Program-made: the position numbers and the translations under genes | Assembly: GCF_000350225.1 (NCBI RefSeq) | Contig: NW_005178495.1 | Coordinates: forward strand, 262,815-326,814 | Direction of reading: 5' to 3' | Origin: Chondrus crispus | Lineage: Eukaryota; Rhodophyta; Florideophyceae; Gigartinales; Gigartinaceae | Length of the DNA stretch: 64,000 nt | Part shown: positions 8,984-19,584 of the stretch, piece after piece | Layout: each line of letters starts with the position of its first letter | Position numbering within the stretch: position 1 is the first letter of the stretch | The notes under the pieces: model-generated | What the model was told of the DNA's origin: nothing | Seen by the model: the letters and a program-made list of their open reading frames with translations, nothing else | The model's database searches: none

Positions 8984-10457
8984 ATCCCCACCGGTAGAAT
9001 CAAATACCAAAACAACCACAATTTGATGATTTGATGTCTATTGACATCCCCACCGGTGCAATCAAATCATTGAATTTTTGGTGTCGATCAAAAAATCGGA
9101 ATTAAATATCAAGAATTTGGATCACGTAGTCTCTGTTTGATTACCCTTGACAATCCAGTTGTGCACGATGTATTGGTCGACCGAAACGGCTTCCCAGCAA
9201 ACAGTGCACCGATGCGGTACTTGCCTCTAAATTACAACAGTCTCCCGCCATCTCTCCCGCCTATATCGCGAAAGCAATCACTGCCAATTTGGGAGACGCC
9301 ATTCCGACGCCAGGGATAGAGCACCCCGGAGAACGTCCCTCCGAGAACATGATCAAATCGTTGCACTGTGCAGAAATGAGTTCCATTTTATCAGGCTCAA
9401 TTTCTTCCTCCTCAGACCAGCGGCTCCCTTCATGCGCAATACCACCTCCAAGCTCAGTCCCATTGATTTTGCAGTCCTCAACGATACTTCCAGACGCGAG
9501 GATCCAACTTCACATCAGAAGAAGACATTTGCGTTGGCCGGGCATGGATAAGGGTTTCAGAAGACCCAGTCACAGGGTCAGAACAAAAGATAGCTCGCTT
9601 TTATGACCTAACGTGTGACCTTTATCACACCTTTCACTCCTCGGGCTTGAAAAAAGAACAATGGAAATCATTTGGACCCGTTCAAAATTAATAAACAAGG
9701 AATTTGTGAAGTTTGGTTCATGTTTCGCTGCGGTTCGGAGATCAAAACCGACGGGGGTCTCAGAAGAACACATGATTCGGATGGCTACAGCTCTTTTCAA
9801 TGACGTACGGATACAGCACCCGGACGACCACGTAGGTAGAAAGTTCAAGTTTTTGCCAGTTTCGAAACTGCTTTGTTCACACGAGAATTTTAGTGGAGGA
9901 GGCCCCTCCATGGATCCATGGCCGGCCATGGATCCGTGCCAGGCGGAACGCACACAGCAAGTGATGGCTCAGTAGCTGGAGGAAAAGGACCCATTTATTT
10001 GTGCAGAAAGGTCGCGGGATGGTGATGAAGTGACTAGTACTAGAAAGCGTTCGGTCGGGAGGAAAAGTCGAAAGAAGTGGAACTCATGCGGGTAAGCAGA
10101 TCTAAGAAACTACGCTTGGCATCGGAATCCGTTCAAATTCAAAGGGAACTTAATGCTGCTTTGCAGCAGTATAATGAGATTCTGCTATTTAGTTCAGCCC
10201 CTGATGGCTACGATGAAGGAGATGCGGTAGCGTATTTCAACTTTCTGCGTAGTGAAGTACTGCAAAAAGCGCGCGCACGACTCAGAGATAACGATACTGC
10301 ACAGAATGCCACTGATGATCAAACTTTCACTAATGAGCGATACAACACGCTCCGCAGCGGTCTTTTGCAATTATCTTGCCGGAAGCGGACGCAGAGAAGG
10401 AGATATCTTTATCTGATACGTAGAACCTTTATAAACCTCCGTTGGGATGCGAAATTA
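8984..10457 (+). mobile_element. PIF/Harbinger-type element carrying the Myb-like gene
   Basis: The left end GAGCATCCCCACCGG (8984) is matched by the inverse of CCGTTGGGATGC near 10438-10449, giving imperfect terminal inverted repeats. GAGCATC...ACCGG is like the ends of many Harbinger elements. A second internal copy of CATCCCCACCGGT lies near 9047. Inside is the remnant of the Myb/SANT-like accessory gene. Target-site duplication is not certain. No transposase is present in this copy, so it would be non-autonomous even if whole. Confidence 0.6.
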
Positions 10458-10475
10458 GCATCCCACACTTTTTGA
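9500..10475 (+). pseudogene. Harbinger Myb/SANT-like (NAM-associated) accessory protein, broken
   Basis: Three consecutive pieces in different frames line up with the accessory DNA-binding protein of PIF/Harbinger transposons. These are 'SEEDICVGRAWIRVSEDP' through 'FYDLTCDLYHTF' (about 9510-9640), 'RSKLINKEFVKFGSCFAAV' through 'GVSEEHMIRMATALF' (from 9661), and a C-terminal helical part (10077-10475) containing 'LNAALQQYNEILLFSSAP'. In this family the protein helps bring the transposase to the nucleus and the DNA ends. The reading frame changes between the pieces, near 9640 and between 9975 and 10077, so the gene is not functional as assembled. Introns cannot be fully excluded. Confidence 0.65.
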
Positions 10476-10622
10476 GGTCCAGTATGATTCCCAGGTGAAG
10501 CTGCAGTAAACATCGTCTTGTATTGGAAGACAGGGCGTCACCGCCTCACGGCTTTCGCTGACCTCGATTTTGACTGAGGTCAGGTCCTCCCGTGGAACCA
10601 TTGCACCCATTCAATCTGTCAC

Positions 10623-11465
10623 TTATATGTGCTGCTTGCGTTGCCGGATATGCGCGATGCGCCTCCAAGCTTTTTCAAGCAGATCCACATCCTGCTGCGA
10701 GATGAGCGGTCGAATTGGTAAATTCTGCTCATTGCGCTCCGGATACCTATGCTCAAACTTAGGCGGGGGCCTCGCCCGTCGTGGCAGTGGCAAGCCCGTC
10801 TGGGCCCACTTCTCCGGCTTGAGCAGCGCCCTCAACCCGAGTTCGTTATATGAAGCCGGCGTGATCCTCCCCCCGCGGCGAGCATCTGCGACGAGGCCCT
10901 CGGTTCACATTCCGTTACCTTTACATCGATCTTCTCCTGAAAGTTCCCCCACTCACCAGCACCATGCCGTCCTTAATCCTACCCACGCACCCCGATTTCC
11001 ACGGGTCGCAGATCGTGATCGTCTTCCCCGTCTCGATGCATCCGATGTCCATGTAGTGCAGAATTCGCCCAGCGTCACCAGCGCCAGCTTCCTCTCGAAC
11101 TGGGGGAAGTATCGCCTCTTCGGCAGCCGCTTCTGCAGTGGCTTCTGCCCGCCCTCAAACCCTAGCCGCACCGCGTTTCTCGCGCACTGTCCATTCTGCC
11201 CGCGCCCGGAAGTCTTCCCGCACCCCCAGCCGCGCCCGCGGCCCACCCGCACCTCCTTCTTCTTCGCACCGTCGTTGTCCCGGATGTTGTCCAGCCGAAG
11301 CTTGTCCTTGAAGTCTATTTGCGCGGCGTTTAGGTACGCGATCCGCGGCGCGCGCACTGAAGGCGGAGCCGCCGGCGTCTCGGTCGTCGCCGTCGAGAGC
11401 TGGCGCAGACCCAGCCGGGATGCCGCGCCGTAACTCCGCCAGCCCCGAGCAAAGATGGATATCAT
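10623..11465 (-). CDS. MRPL15: Mitochondrial large-subunit ribosomal protein uL15m (one intron, apparent frameshift)
   Basis: Residues 1-40 ('[20 protein letters not shown]...') look like a mitochondrial presequence. The uL15 core follows: '[26 protein letters not shown]', then 'GRGQNGQ', '[16 protein letters not shown]' and '[10 protein letters not shown]'. Coding similarity then continues one frame away ('[18 protein letters not shown]', '[12 protein letters not shown]'), so one base appears to be missing in the GGG run near 11067-11069. A 58-nt intron (GTGAGT...AG) at 10899-10956 joins this to '[20 protein letters not shown]', '[19 protein letters not shown]' and the stop at 10623. It is a component of the mitoribosome 50S-like subunit, nucleus-encoded. 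The missing base may be a homopolymer assembly error rather than a real mutation. Confidence 0.85.
10899..10956 (-). other. Short spliceosomal intron in uL15m
   Basis: On the minus strand the segment begins GTGAGT and ends AG. Removing it keeps the reading frame and joins two blocks of uL15m-like sequence. It is 58 nt long and contains in-frame stops if retained. Confidence 0.65.
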
Positions 11466-11710
11466 GCCGGTGAGGCGCAGGGAGGAGACTTGTCCCGGCC
11501 TCGTGTGATGCCCCGCTTACGGTTTCGCGCCTACCGTAGAAGGTGACGACGAACAGATCGATGCCTGGTGCAGAAACTGCAGCGCATGTCGCAGTGCTTT
11601 ATGAACAAATATTGTGTACACGGATTCAATAAAAATGGATGTTTTGGAAAAATTGCCTCTCGCCATCTCTTTTTGCAGTCTGCCTGTCCGATCAAACAGA
11701 ATTCGTTTGT

Positions 11711-12753
11711 TGTAGTGCAATACGCACCTGGAAAGGGGGGTGAAAAGAAAGGAAAATATTTGAATATGAAAAGTAGTCCGGGTTGGGGGACACACGTGTG
11801 AATAATTGCACAGTTTTAATTTTTTATTATTTTATTTTATTTAGTTAATTAGTTGGCATTAATTTTGCTGACACTAGATTAGATCTAGGATTTAGCGCTG
11901 CGAGCTACTGTACTGGCTCCGGCGGGGCGATGTATACCTTAGCCCTCTGACCACCAAGTCAGTAAAGGTAACCCGAGTTGCCAGAGTTGAATATCGCCTT
12001 GGTCGAAGTCCGTCTTTCCCAAGACGCTCCCTTTTACCACAGATTACGTTATCCTTTGCGCTCGGGGGTTCCCTTTTCTTTTTCCTTTATTTCCCTATTC
12101 TTTTCTACCTCTATCTCTATTTTTCCTTTAATTGTGTGGGTTCCACTGGAGTTGGTTGCGACCGATCCGGTGTAGGTGTTTTAGCCATCGGGCAACACGT
12201 TGTGTAGCGCTGCTACTGTTTCAAGTTCCGTCGGAAGGCTGTTGCACCGACGCCTCCGTCGAAGGTCTTGCTGTACAAGACAGAGTTGGTACCACCTACC
12301 GCGATTGCGATCGCGGTGGTGAGGGTGTTTTTAGCCATCGGGCAACAGGTCGGTAGTAGCGTTGCTACACGGTTACGATCCCGTCGGGTAGTGCTGAACA
12401 AGCCCCCGTCGAAGACCTTGAATTATACGCAAGGTGCTGAAGACGCTCGTCGAGCATTGGCCTTACAACCCAGCAAACCGCGGTTACATCGTCGTAGACA
12501 AGCCCAACCCGCACTCGTCGAACGCTCAAGTCTTCACAAGTCTCTACCGCCATTATCCTCGCAGGCCGGGCATCTTTCCTTACCCCCCCGTCGGAGTTGA
12601 GCTACCGTGGGCCGCAAGCCCACACAAGTGGAAAGGGAGTCTCGAACGCTCCGTAGCGCGTGCCATCGGCAGTTGTTGTTGTTGCTGTTGTTTTTCGTCT
12701 TTTTGTTTGACCGTCGGACTGTGTTCGCGGCCTGCCAGGCACATTGCACTACA
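11711..12753 (+). repeat. LTR (left) of Ty3 chromovirus block
   Basis: About 1043 bp, starting TGTAGTGCAAT and ending ATTGCACTACA, a perfect 11-bp terminal inverted repeat. It contains a TATA-like GATGTATACC near 11928. It is almost identical over its length to the LTR at 26783-27824. It also differs clearly at its start from the LTR at 19585, which makes the pairing of LTRs in this block unusual. No clear target-site duplication was found for any pairing. Confidence 0.9.
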
Positions 12754-12775
12754 AAAGTGGTCTCCCGACCTAGAA
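12754..12775 (+). other. tRNA primer-binding site
   Basis: TGGTCTCCCGACC begins at 12758, five bases after the LTR. Its complement ends in CCA as a tRNA 3' end does. The same site occurs after the LTR at 36386 and at 34841. Confidence 0.7.
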
Positions 12776-12921
12776 TTCGTCTACTGTGCAGGAGACCCGA
12801 TCAAGAATTTTGCCTACGAAAGTCCTGATCTGGAGTTGTACTACGAAGGTGGTCTGGGTAACGGAGTCTCTTTTTTATTTTTGTTTGTAACCTTTTTTGT
12901 GTAGGTTCGCTCGTACGAGCG

Positions 12922-15207
12922 ATGTCGACAAGCGCACCCGGGGACGTCGGTCCCGGGGCGAGTAGGAGCGGATCGGCAAGGGCGTCGAGGATCCCGAGAG
13001 GTCCTCGCACCCGAAGCCAGGCCAATACGGCCACGGATCCGGAAGGTCAAGAAATCCCGACGGGGATTGAAGCCGGCAAGGACAACCTATCCTACAGGTT
13101 CGAGAAAATGGGCGAGGAAATTCGCCAAGAGATGACGAAAAATCTCGAGGCTGAATTAGCCCTCGTCCGGAAGCAACTGGAGTTGCAGGCATCCGAGTTC
13201 CACACCGTTTTAGGAGAGCTGTCGGCTCAAGTGGATCTCGTCGAGGAGGAGCGAGGTGAGGCGACCGACGGTCTGGAGCCGGAGGTCCTAGCTTCGTTGA
13301 AAATTTCAGTCAAGGACGCAAGGCGCGACGCGAATCAGGCTTTGGAGTCTTTAGGTAAATTTAGAAGCAGTATCGACGACAGGTTCGACCGCGCCGGTCA
13401 TCGTCTCAAGGACCTTGAACAGGTCGCCGGGCAAGAGCCGCTCCCAACGGGTCGAGAAGGCGATCGTCGATCGAAGAAGGACAAGGCCGCGGTACAGCGG
13501 AGTTCCAAGTCGAAGACTTCGAAGAAGAATCTGCGACGCCGGAGCAAGAGTCACTGTAGTGACGAGCCGGAGGGCCAAGACTCAACGGTCGAGTCGAATG
13601 GCCTTTCCGAAGATGGTGAAGACGGTTCGTCGAACCATGCCAGCGATTCCGACTATCATTCAGAGGAAGGAAAAGGAATTTGGCAGGGCAAGAAAATTAC
13701 CTCCAGACGGGGCGGAATCACTTCGTCCGCCTCGCGGAGAGACAAGGACGTTGAGCCAGAGGACGCCGCAACGCGACGCGGGCCTCGATGGGAGGAGTTG
13801 GAGGAGCTGAATCCGACCAACTACCTCCTCAAGAAATTACTTTCGTACCGAACGTACCGCTTGCGGAACCCGCAGACATATTTGTCAAGTTCCCGGCGGA
13901 CCGCCGTGCGAAAAATCAGGAGAGATATTCCGCTAAAGGTGAAGAAGAACAACACGTTCACAGGTGAGGACGGGGTCCTTGTGTTGGATTTTTTGGCAAA
14001 ATTAGTTCAAGAGTTTGATACTCAAGAAATGAACGAGGGGCAAGCGATCCGCTTGTTGCCCGAATTTCTAAGCGGCATCGCCCTGAGACAGTACACTTCG
14101 GTGTCTCAGACGGCCGGGTCCCACCACGGAAAGGTATCCGTTTGGCCCGAGGCCGTACAGTGGTTGTTGAGGAGTTTCGCAACCGACGAGGCGATCCGTC
14201 AAGCCGTGCTCGCATTGCGAGAGGTTCAGCAAAGACCGTCTGAAGACGAGATGGAATTTTATGTCCGTCTGACGGACACGAGCAATCGATGTGGAAACGT
14301 ATATTCGATGGAAGAACAAATGACGATGTTTATTGAAGGACTCGATTCGAGTATCAAGCCGATGGTATCTCAATACCGACAAGACAATCGGGACGTTTCG
14401 TTTTTGAGACTAGTTAATTACGCGAAGGCGCATGGCTCGGCGAGCCGCGCTAAGGACAAGAAGACCAAGAAGGTCACGATCCAGACGCCGTCGACGATCA
14501 GGGCGGGTAAGAAGCCGAGGGCTTCTTATCCCGGTCGCAAAAGTCATGCCGCCGTCCATTTAGCCGAGTCAATTTCCGCGTCAGATGAACGCGGTGCGCA
14601 CGGAAGCAGCGAAAATCACTACGAAGGAGCGTTGATAGCCGAAGGCCAGTTCATTGAACCATCGGAGGGCTACGGGCACGAGGACTACGGGGCAAGCGGG
14701 TCGTCAACTTTACCGATGCCCACATACACGACGGAGTCGTTTTCAGACCCCACGGATCCCGTGATGATGTTTCGGGGGCGCGGCCACACGCCGGCGCCAC
14801 GCATTCCGATGGAAGACAAGGGTACGACGTTTCGAAGGCCAGGCTGGATGGGAAGGCCGCAACGTCAAGGAAGGCTGCCGGCCCGTGGAGGACCTAGGCT
14901 GCAATATCCCGTCAAGACGCACGGACTGGTGTGCTATCATTGCTATGAAAAGGGGCACGCCGCGCCAACGTGCATTCGTTCCCTCCGAGAAATGCACCGA
15001 GTTTTGGAAAATTATGAGGCGTTGTCTCCGATGGAGAGGTTAGGGATACCATCGACGAGTTACCTGAAGGTCAAGAATTGGTTCGATTCGCAGACGGCGA
15101 GCACGCCGAGTGCTTCAACGCCGAGGTCGAACCAAACCTTCAGAGGGCCCGCCGCGGGGCCCGCGCCGTCGGATGTGAGAAGAATCCCGCAGCGGCAGGA
15201 AAACTAG
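12922..15207 (+). CDS. gag: Gag polyprotein of the chromovirus
   Basis: A 761-residue uninterrupted frame. The N-terminal part is basic and Pro/Gly-rich. It is followed by a long coiled-coil region (about residues 50-180), a charged KS-rich linker, and a retrotransposon Gag core (about 330-510, with 'VLDFLAKLVQEFDT' and 'EFYVRLTDTSNRC'). Near residue 675 there is a CCHC zinc knuckle 'CYHCYEKGHAAPTC'. Gag forms the virus-like particle and the knuckle binds element RNA. A second, truncated copy of the same gag lies at 36571-37536. This is part of a fossil element; the gag frame itself looks whole. Confidence 0.85.
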   Translation: MSTSAPGDVGPGASRSGSARASRIPRGPRTRSQANTATDPEGQEIPTGIEAGKDNLSYRFEKMGEEIRQEMTKNLEAELALVRKQLELQASEFHTVLGELSAQVDLVEEERGEATDGLEPEVLASLKISVKDARRDANQALESLGKFRSSIDDRFDRAGHRLKDLEQVAGQEPLPTGREGDRRSKKDKAAVQRSSKSKTSKKNLRRRSKSHCSDEPEGQDSTVESNGLSEDGEDGSSNHASDSDYHSEEGKGIWQGKKITSRRGGITSSASRRDKDVEPEDAATRRGPRWEELEELNPTNYLLKKLLSYRTYRLRNPQTYLSSSRRTAVRKIRRDIPLKVKKNNTFTGEDGVLVLDFLAKLVQEFDTQEMNEGQAIRLLPEFLSGIALRQYTSVSQTAGSHHGKVSVWPEAVQWLLRSFATDEAIRQAVLALREVQQRPSEDEMEFYVRLTDTSNRCGNVYSMEEQMTMFIEGLDSSIKPMVSQYRQDNRDVSFLRLVNYAKAHGSASRAKDKKTKKVTIQTPSTIRAGKKPRASYPGRKSHAAVHLAESISASDERGAHGSSENHYEGALIAEGQFIEPSEGYGHEDYGASGSSTLPMPTYTTESFSDPTDPVMMFRGRGHTPAPRIPMEDKGTTFRRPGWMGRPQRQGRLPARGGPRLQYPVKTHGLVCYHCYEKGHAAPTCIRSLREMHRVLENYEALSPMERLGIPSTSYLKVKNWFDSQTASTPSASTPRSNQTFRGPAAGPAPSDVRRIPQRQEN

Positions 15208-18200
15208 AGAGGGGAATCTCGCATGAGTCGCGAGAGGCACAGGGTCGACGTATTGTGCCCGGGGCTCAGCCCCGTTCCCCGTCTCTAAGGGAAAAATCAG
15301 GCCCCGATGAGGAGGTTGTTGGATTGGTGGATAAGCCCAAAGGGCCAGCTCAAGTCAAGAGAATTTTGAGCCGAGCCCGAGATCATCCGCTGGAAGAAGT
15401 TCGAAGACCCTGGTACAGGGTTAAGCGAAGGGAGTGTCCCGAGAAGATTTTGGTTCTTGCGCGAAAAAACTACAAAGTTTACGCGGACATCGGACCCACA
15501 ATTGGATTGATGAGCCGGGTGTTGTCTGTTTTAGACACCGGCGCGGGACCAAACCTTGTGCGAAAATCGGAACTCCCGGCTGGAATGGAATCTCTAGTGT
15601 CCTACGGACCGACCCAAGGCATTGGCGACGCGAACAATAGGCCACTCCGGACTCTCGGCACAATTAGAATGCCTGTGAGGCTTGGAAAATTTGTGGCCGC
15701 AGCCAAGTTTATTGTATGCGAAAAACTAGCCGTCCTGCTAATTCTAGGCGCGAACTACTGTGACCGGTTTGTGGAAGCAATTTATCCAAGGAAGAAAATG
15801 GTTGAGTTGGCGGATTTCTCGGAGGTTCCGATAGTTAAAAGGTTCTCGACGAGAAAAGGGAAGAAGAATCTCGTCCCGGGAGAGGACGAGAACGATGGAA
15901 AGGTGGAGCGAATTTCCCCTAAGGTAAAAGTGGCAAGAGCCACGACTATCGAGCCAGGGACGCAACGCGTCGTGGAATGCACCTCGAAGAGGGCGGGCTT
16001 GGTTGTGGTTCAGCCGTACTCGTCGTTGTACGAAAGGCACGGGTTGACGTGCACGAATGGTGTCGTTCAGGTTGAGCCTGACCGGTCATTTCGTTTACTC
16101 GTTGCGAATTTTAGGACGTACCCTGTCAGGGTGCAAAAAGGCCAAGTGGTGGCAGAATTATTACCGCACCCGAGAGCCGCGCTCGAGAGCAAAACTACCA
16201 TTGGTGAAGTTCTCGGAATTCAAGAAAGGAAGAAGGAAAATTTTCCTAATTCCACCAAGACGCCTACGGGCGAGACAAGATGCGAACCGTCGGATCAAGA
16301 TCGCGAGGACCAGCAAGGAGAACGGGAGTAAAGGCTCTCCGCGACGGCAACTACGAAGCCGGAACGGCGGATTGAACCTCCCCCGCCGGACGTGGAGGAA
16401 CTCGACCTGAGCCACGTGCCGGACCGGCTGCGCGAAAGATTCCGTCGAATGTTGAAAAAGTATTCCCGCATGTGGGATGGGACCCTCGGTGAGATCAACA
16501 CCACGGTTCACTGGATTGAATTGACCCCGGATACAAGGCCAATTGCACAAGCTCCCAACCGAGCCGGTCCAAAGGCTCGGGAGGTCGAGGACGCAGAAGT
16601 ACAGAAGATGTTAGAAGCAGGAGTCATCGAACCGGCGCAGTCAGAATGGGTGTCGCCCGTTTTATTAGCGCCGAAGCCGGACGGATCGATGCGCTTTTGC
16701 GTAGACTATCGCCGGTTAAACGCGGTAACGGTAAAGGACACGTACCCTTTACCGCGCATGGATGAGTGCCTGGACTCGCTTGGTGACACCAAGGTTTTCT
16801 CCGCGTTGGACGCGATCTCGGGATATTGGCAGATGCCTATTCCTGAGCGCGACCGCGACAAGACCGCATTTTCGTGTCACTCAGGACTGTATCGCTTCTT
16901 AAGAATGCCCTTCGGGCTAACTAACGTGCCAGCGACGTTTCAGAGAGCAATGGATATCCTGCTCTCTCCGTTCCGTTGGAAGTGCTGTTTGGTGTATCTG
17001 GATGACATAATAATTTTTAGCAAGTCGTGGGAGGAGCACATCGTGCACGTGGATGAAATACTTTCTGTATTGGAGAAGGCAGGTGTGAAGCTCAAGATTC
17101 GCAAGTGCGAATTTTTCGTCGAAAAGATCAAGTACCTGGGCCATGTCGTTCGGCCAGGTACATTGGAAGTGGACGCTGCGCGAACCGTCGCATTGGAACA
17201 AGCGAGGTACCCTCAAACGCAGACCCAGCTCAGGAGCTTCTTGGGACTTTGTAATGTCTACCGCAGATTCGTTCCGCATTATGCCAAAATCGCGCATCCG
17301 CTCAATCAACTGTTGAAGAAGGGACAACCGGTCCAGTTGGAAGGATTCGACGAATCGTGCGAAAAAGCTTTTCATAAGCTCAAAGACGCTATCTTGGCGC
17401 CACCGGTGTTGGCGCTGCCGAAGAAGGACCTACCATACTCGGTAGACACCGATGCAAGCGACTATCAAATCGGCGCTGCATTATTTCAGACAAATCCGGA
17501 TGCGCAACGTAAACCCATCGGGTTCTTTTGAAGAACGTTATCTGCAGCCGAGAAAAACTACTCCGTTTCAGAAAAAGAATGTCTAGCGGTAATTTGGGCC
17601 GTACAGATTTTAAGACCATATCTATATGGCGAGCACTTCATTGTGCATACCGACCATGCCTCATTGAGGTGGTTGATGAACGTAACCGACCCCAGCCGGA
17701 GTTTAATCCGATGGAGGCTCCGCCTCTCGGAATTTGATTTCGAAATCAAGTACAAGAAGGGCAAGGCGAACAGCCAAGCTGACGCCCTGTCAAGATTACG
17801 GACCGCAGGAGAAACCATCGACGAAATCGACGACGAAATCCCATGCTTTATGGCCGAACCGGCAGAGGGAACGGTTGAGGACGACGACAGTTTCGACGCG
17901 TTAGACGACATCCTCGCTCTTGAGGGGGGGACCGCCCCTGAGCGCCTCGATCAATTCCAAGCTGTCACTCCGGAGGAGCTCATTCGCGAGCAAGCCGTCG
18001 ACCCCTTCTGCAACCGCATCAAGGAAGAAATGGACGCCGGAAAGGTGAGAACGTTCAGCATAGAGACCGAGGAACTCGAAGAACTCTATGCCGTACCGCG
18101 GCGGAGTTTGTACTAGTGGTAATACCACAATCGTTAAGGGACCGCGTCTTAGGGTTGAGCCATTACGCAAAATTGGCAGGCCACCCGGGAGGCAGGAAAC

Positions 18201-19584
18201 TTTACAAGACATTGAGAAGATATTTTTATTGGCCTACGATGGCCCTAGACTGCTATGCAGTCGCGAAGAATTGCGCCGCATGTGCGCGGGAAAGGGTGAA
18301 GTTAAGAAGAAACACGAAGGAAATGAAGCTGTTCACGCCCAAAGCTCCGCTGGAGTTTGTCGCCATCCACATCCTCGGCGAGCTAATTACAACTAAACGA
18401 GGAAATCGGTACATTCTCTTGATCAGCGATCGATACTCGAAACTGGTACGAACCGTACCGTTGAAGAAGATATCAGCTGCGCACATCGCACAAGCCTTCG
18501 TTCATCATTGGGTATTCGTGTACGGACCGCCGGTCAAGCTGCTGTCCGACAATGGAACACAGTTCACGGCCCGGTCCTTTCAGAATGTCTGCTGAATTCT
18601 CGGCATACGCAATGTGTTCACGACTACGTTCCACCCGCAAGCCAACGGCCAAGTTGAGAGGTTTGACCGCACGCTGACTTCCGCGTTGCGAAAATATGTT
18701 GGAGAGCATCCCAAGGACTGGGACTTATTTAGCGACGCTGTGACGTTCGCATACAACACGCAAGTTCATCGAACTACGAACATCGCGCCCTTCGAGCTGG
18801 TGTTAGCTCGGGCGCCGAGAAGCATTGCGTTACAAGCGCAACCAACTTTGGAGAACTTTAGCTCGTCACGAGCATACTACCTGAAGTGGCAGTCGTGGTA
18901 GGAAAGCCTAATGCAAGGCGCCGATAGGAGTTTGCGGAAGGAACAAGCCCGGTACAAGCGAAATTTCGACGCACGCCTTCGCAAGCCGCAGTATGAGATC
19001 CCGCCGGGGTCCTACGTGTTCCTCCGGAAGGAGCAGGGCACGGCTAGCGAACCAAAACACAAGCTGGCACAAGTCGCCACAGGACCTTATCAGGTTAAAA
19101 GATCGGATCAACATACGGTAGTCATTGCCATTGGCGATCAGGAGGAGCGCGTATCGCGAGACGGGGTGGAGTTAGCCCCAAGCCCGATGGACTATGCGCC
19201 GATAACTGGTCTACGTCAAGCGCAACAGTTCCTGGGAGAGCCGGAGTTAAACGAAGAAGGAGAGGTAATGGAGGACGAGGAAGGTCCTCACACCCGTGCG
19301 CCTACGTCAGGGGACCGGGACAATCTAGTTAGTCAAGCGCCGACAGCGGAGACATCTCCGGACCTACGCGATTTCGGAAAGTCCAGAGAAGAGGACGAGT
19401 TGGAAGATCTTCAGGAGGGGGAGGGAAACAGTTCAGAGAAAGGAGAGGAAACGGAAAACACGGAATACGTGATCGACAAGATCGTGGACCACGGCTACGA
19501 CGAAGAGAAATTAATTCTCAAAGTAACGTGGTACGGTTATACGTCCGAGGACGCGACGTGGGAACCCATCGAGCGGTTACCCCG

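Noticed and set aside
11978-12175. ORF starting MPELNIALVEVRLSQD, repeated with the same start at 19860 and 27050
   Set aside because: It lies entirely inside the three LTRs, so the recurrence reflects the repeat and not a gene family.
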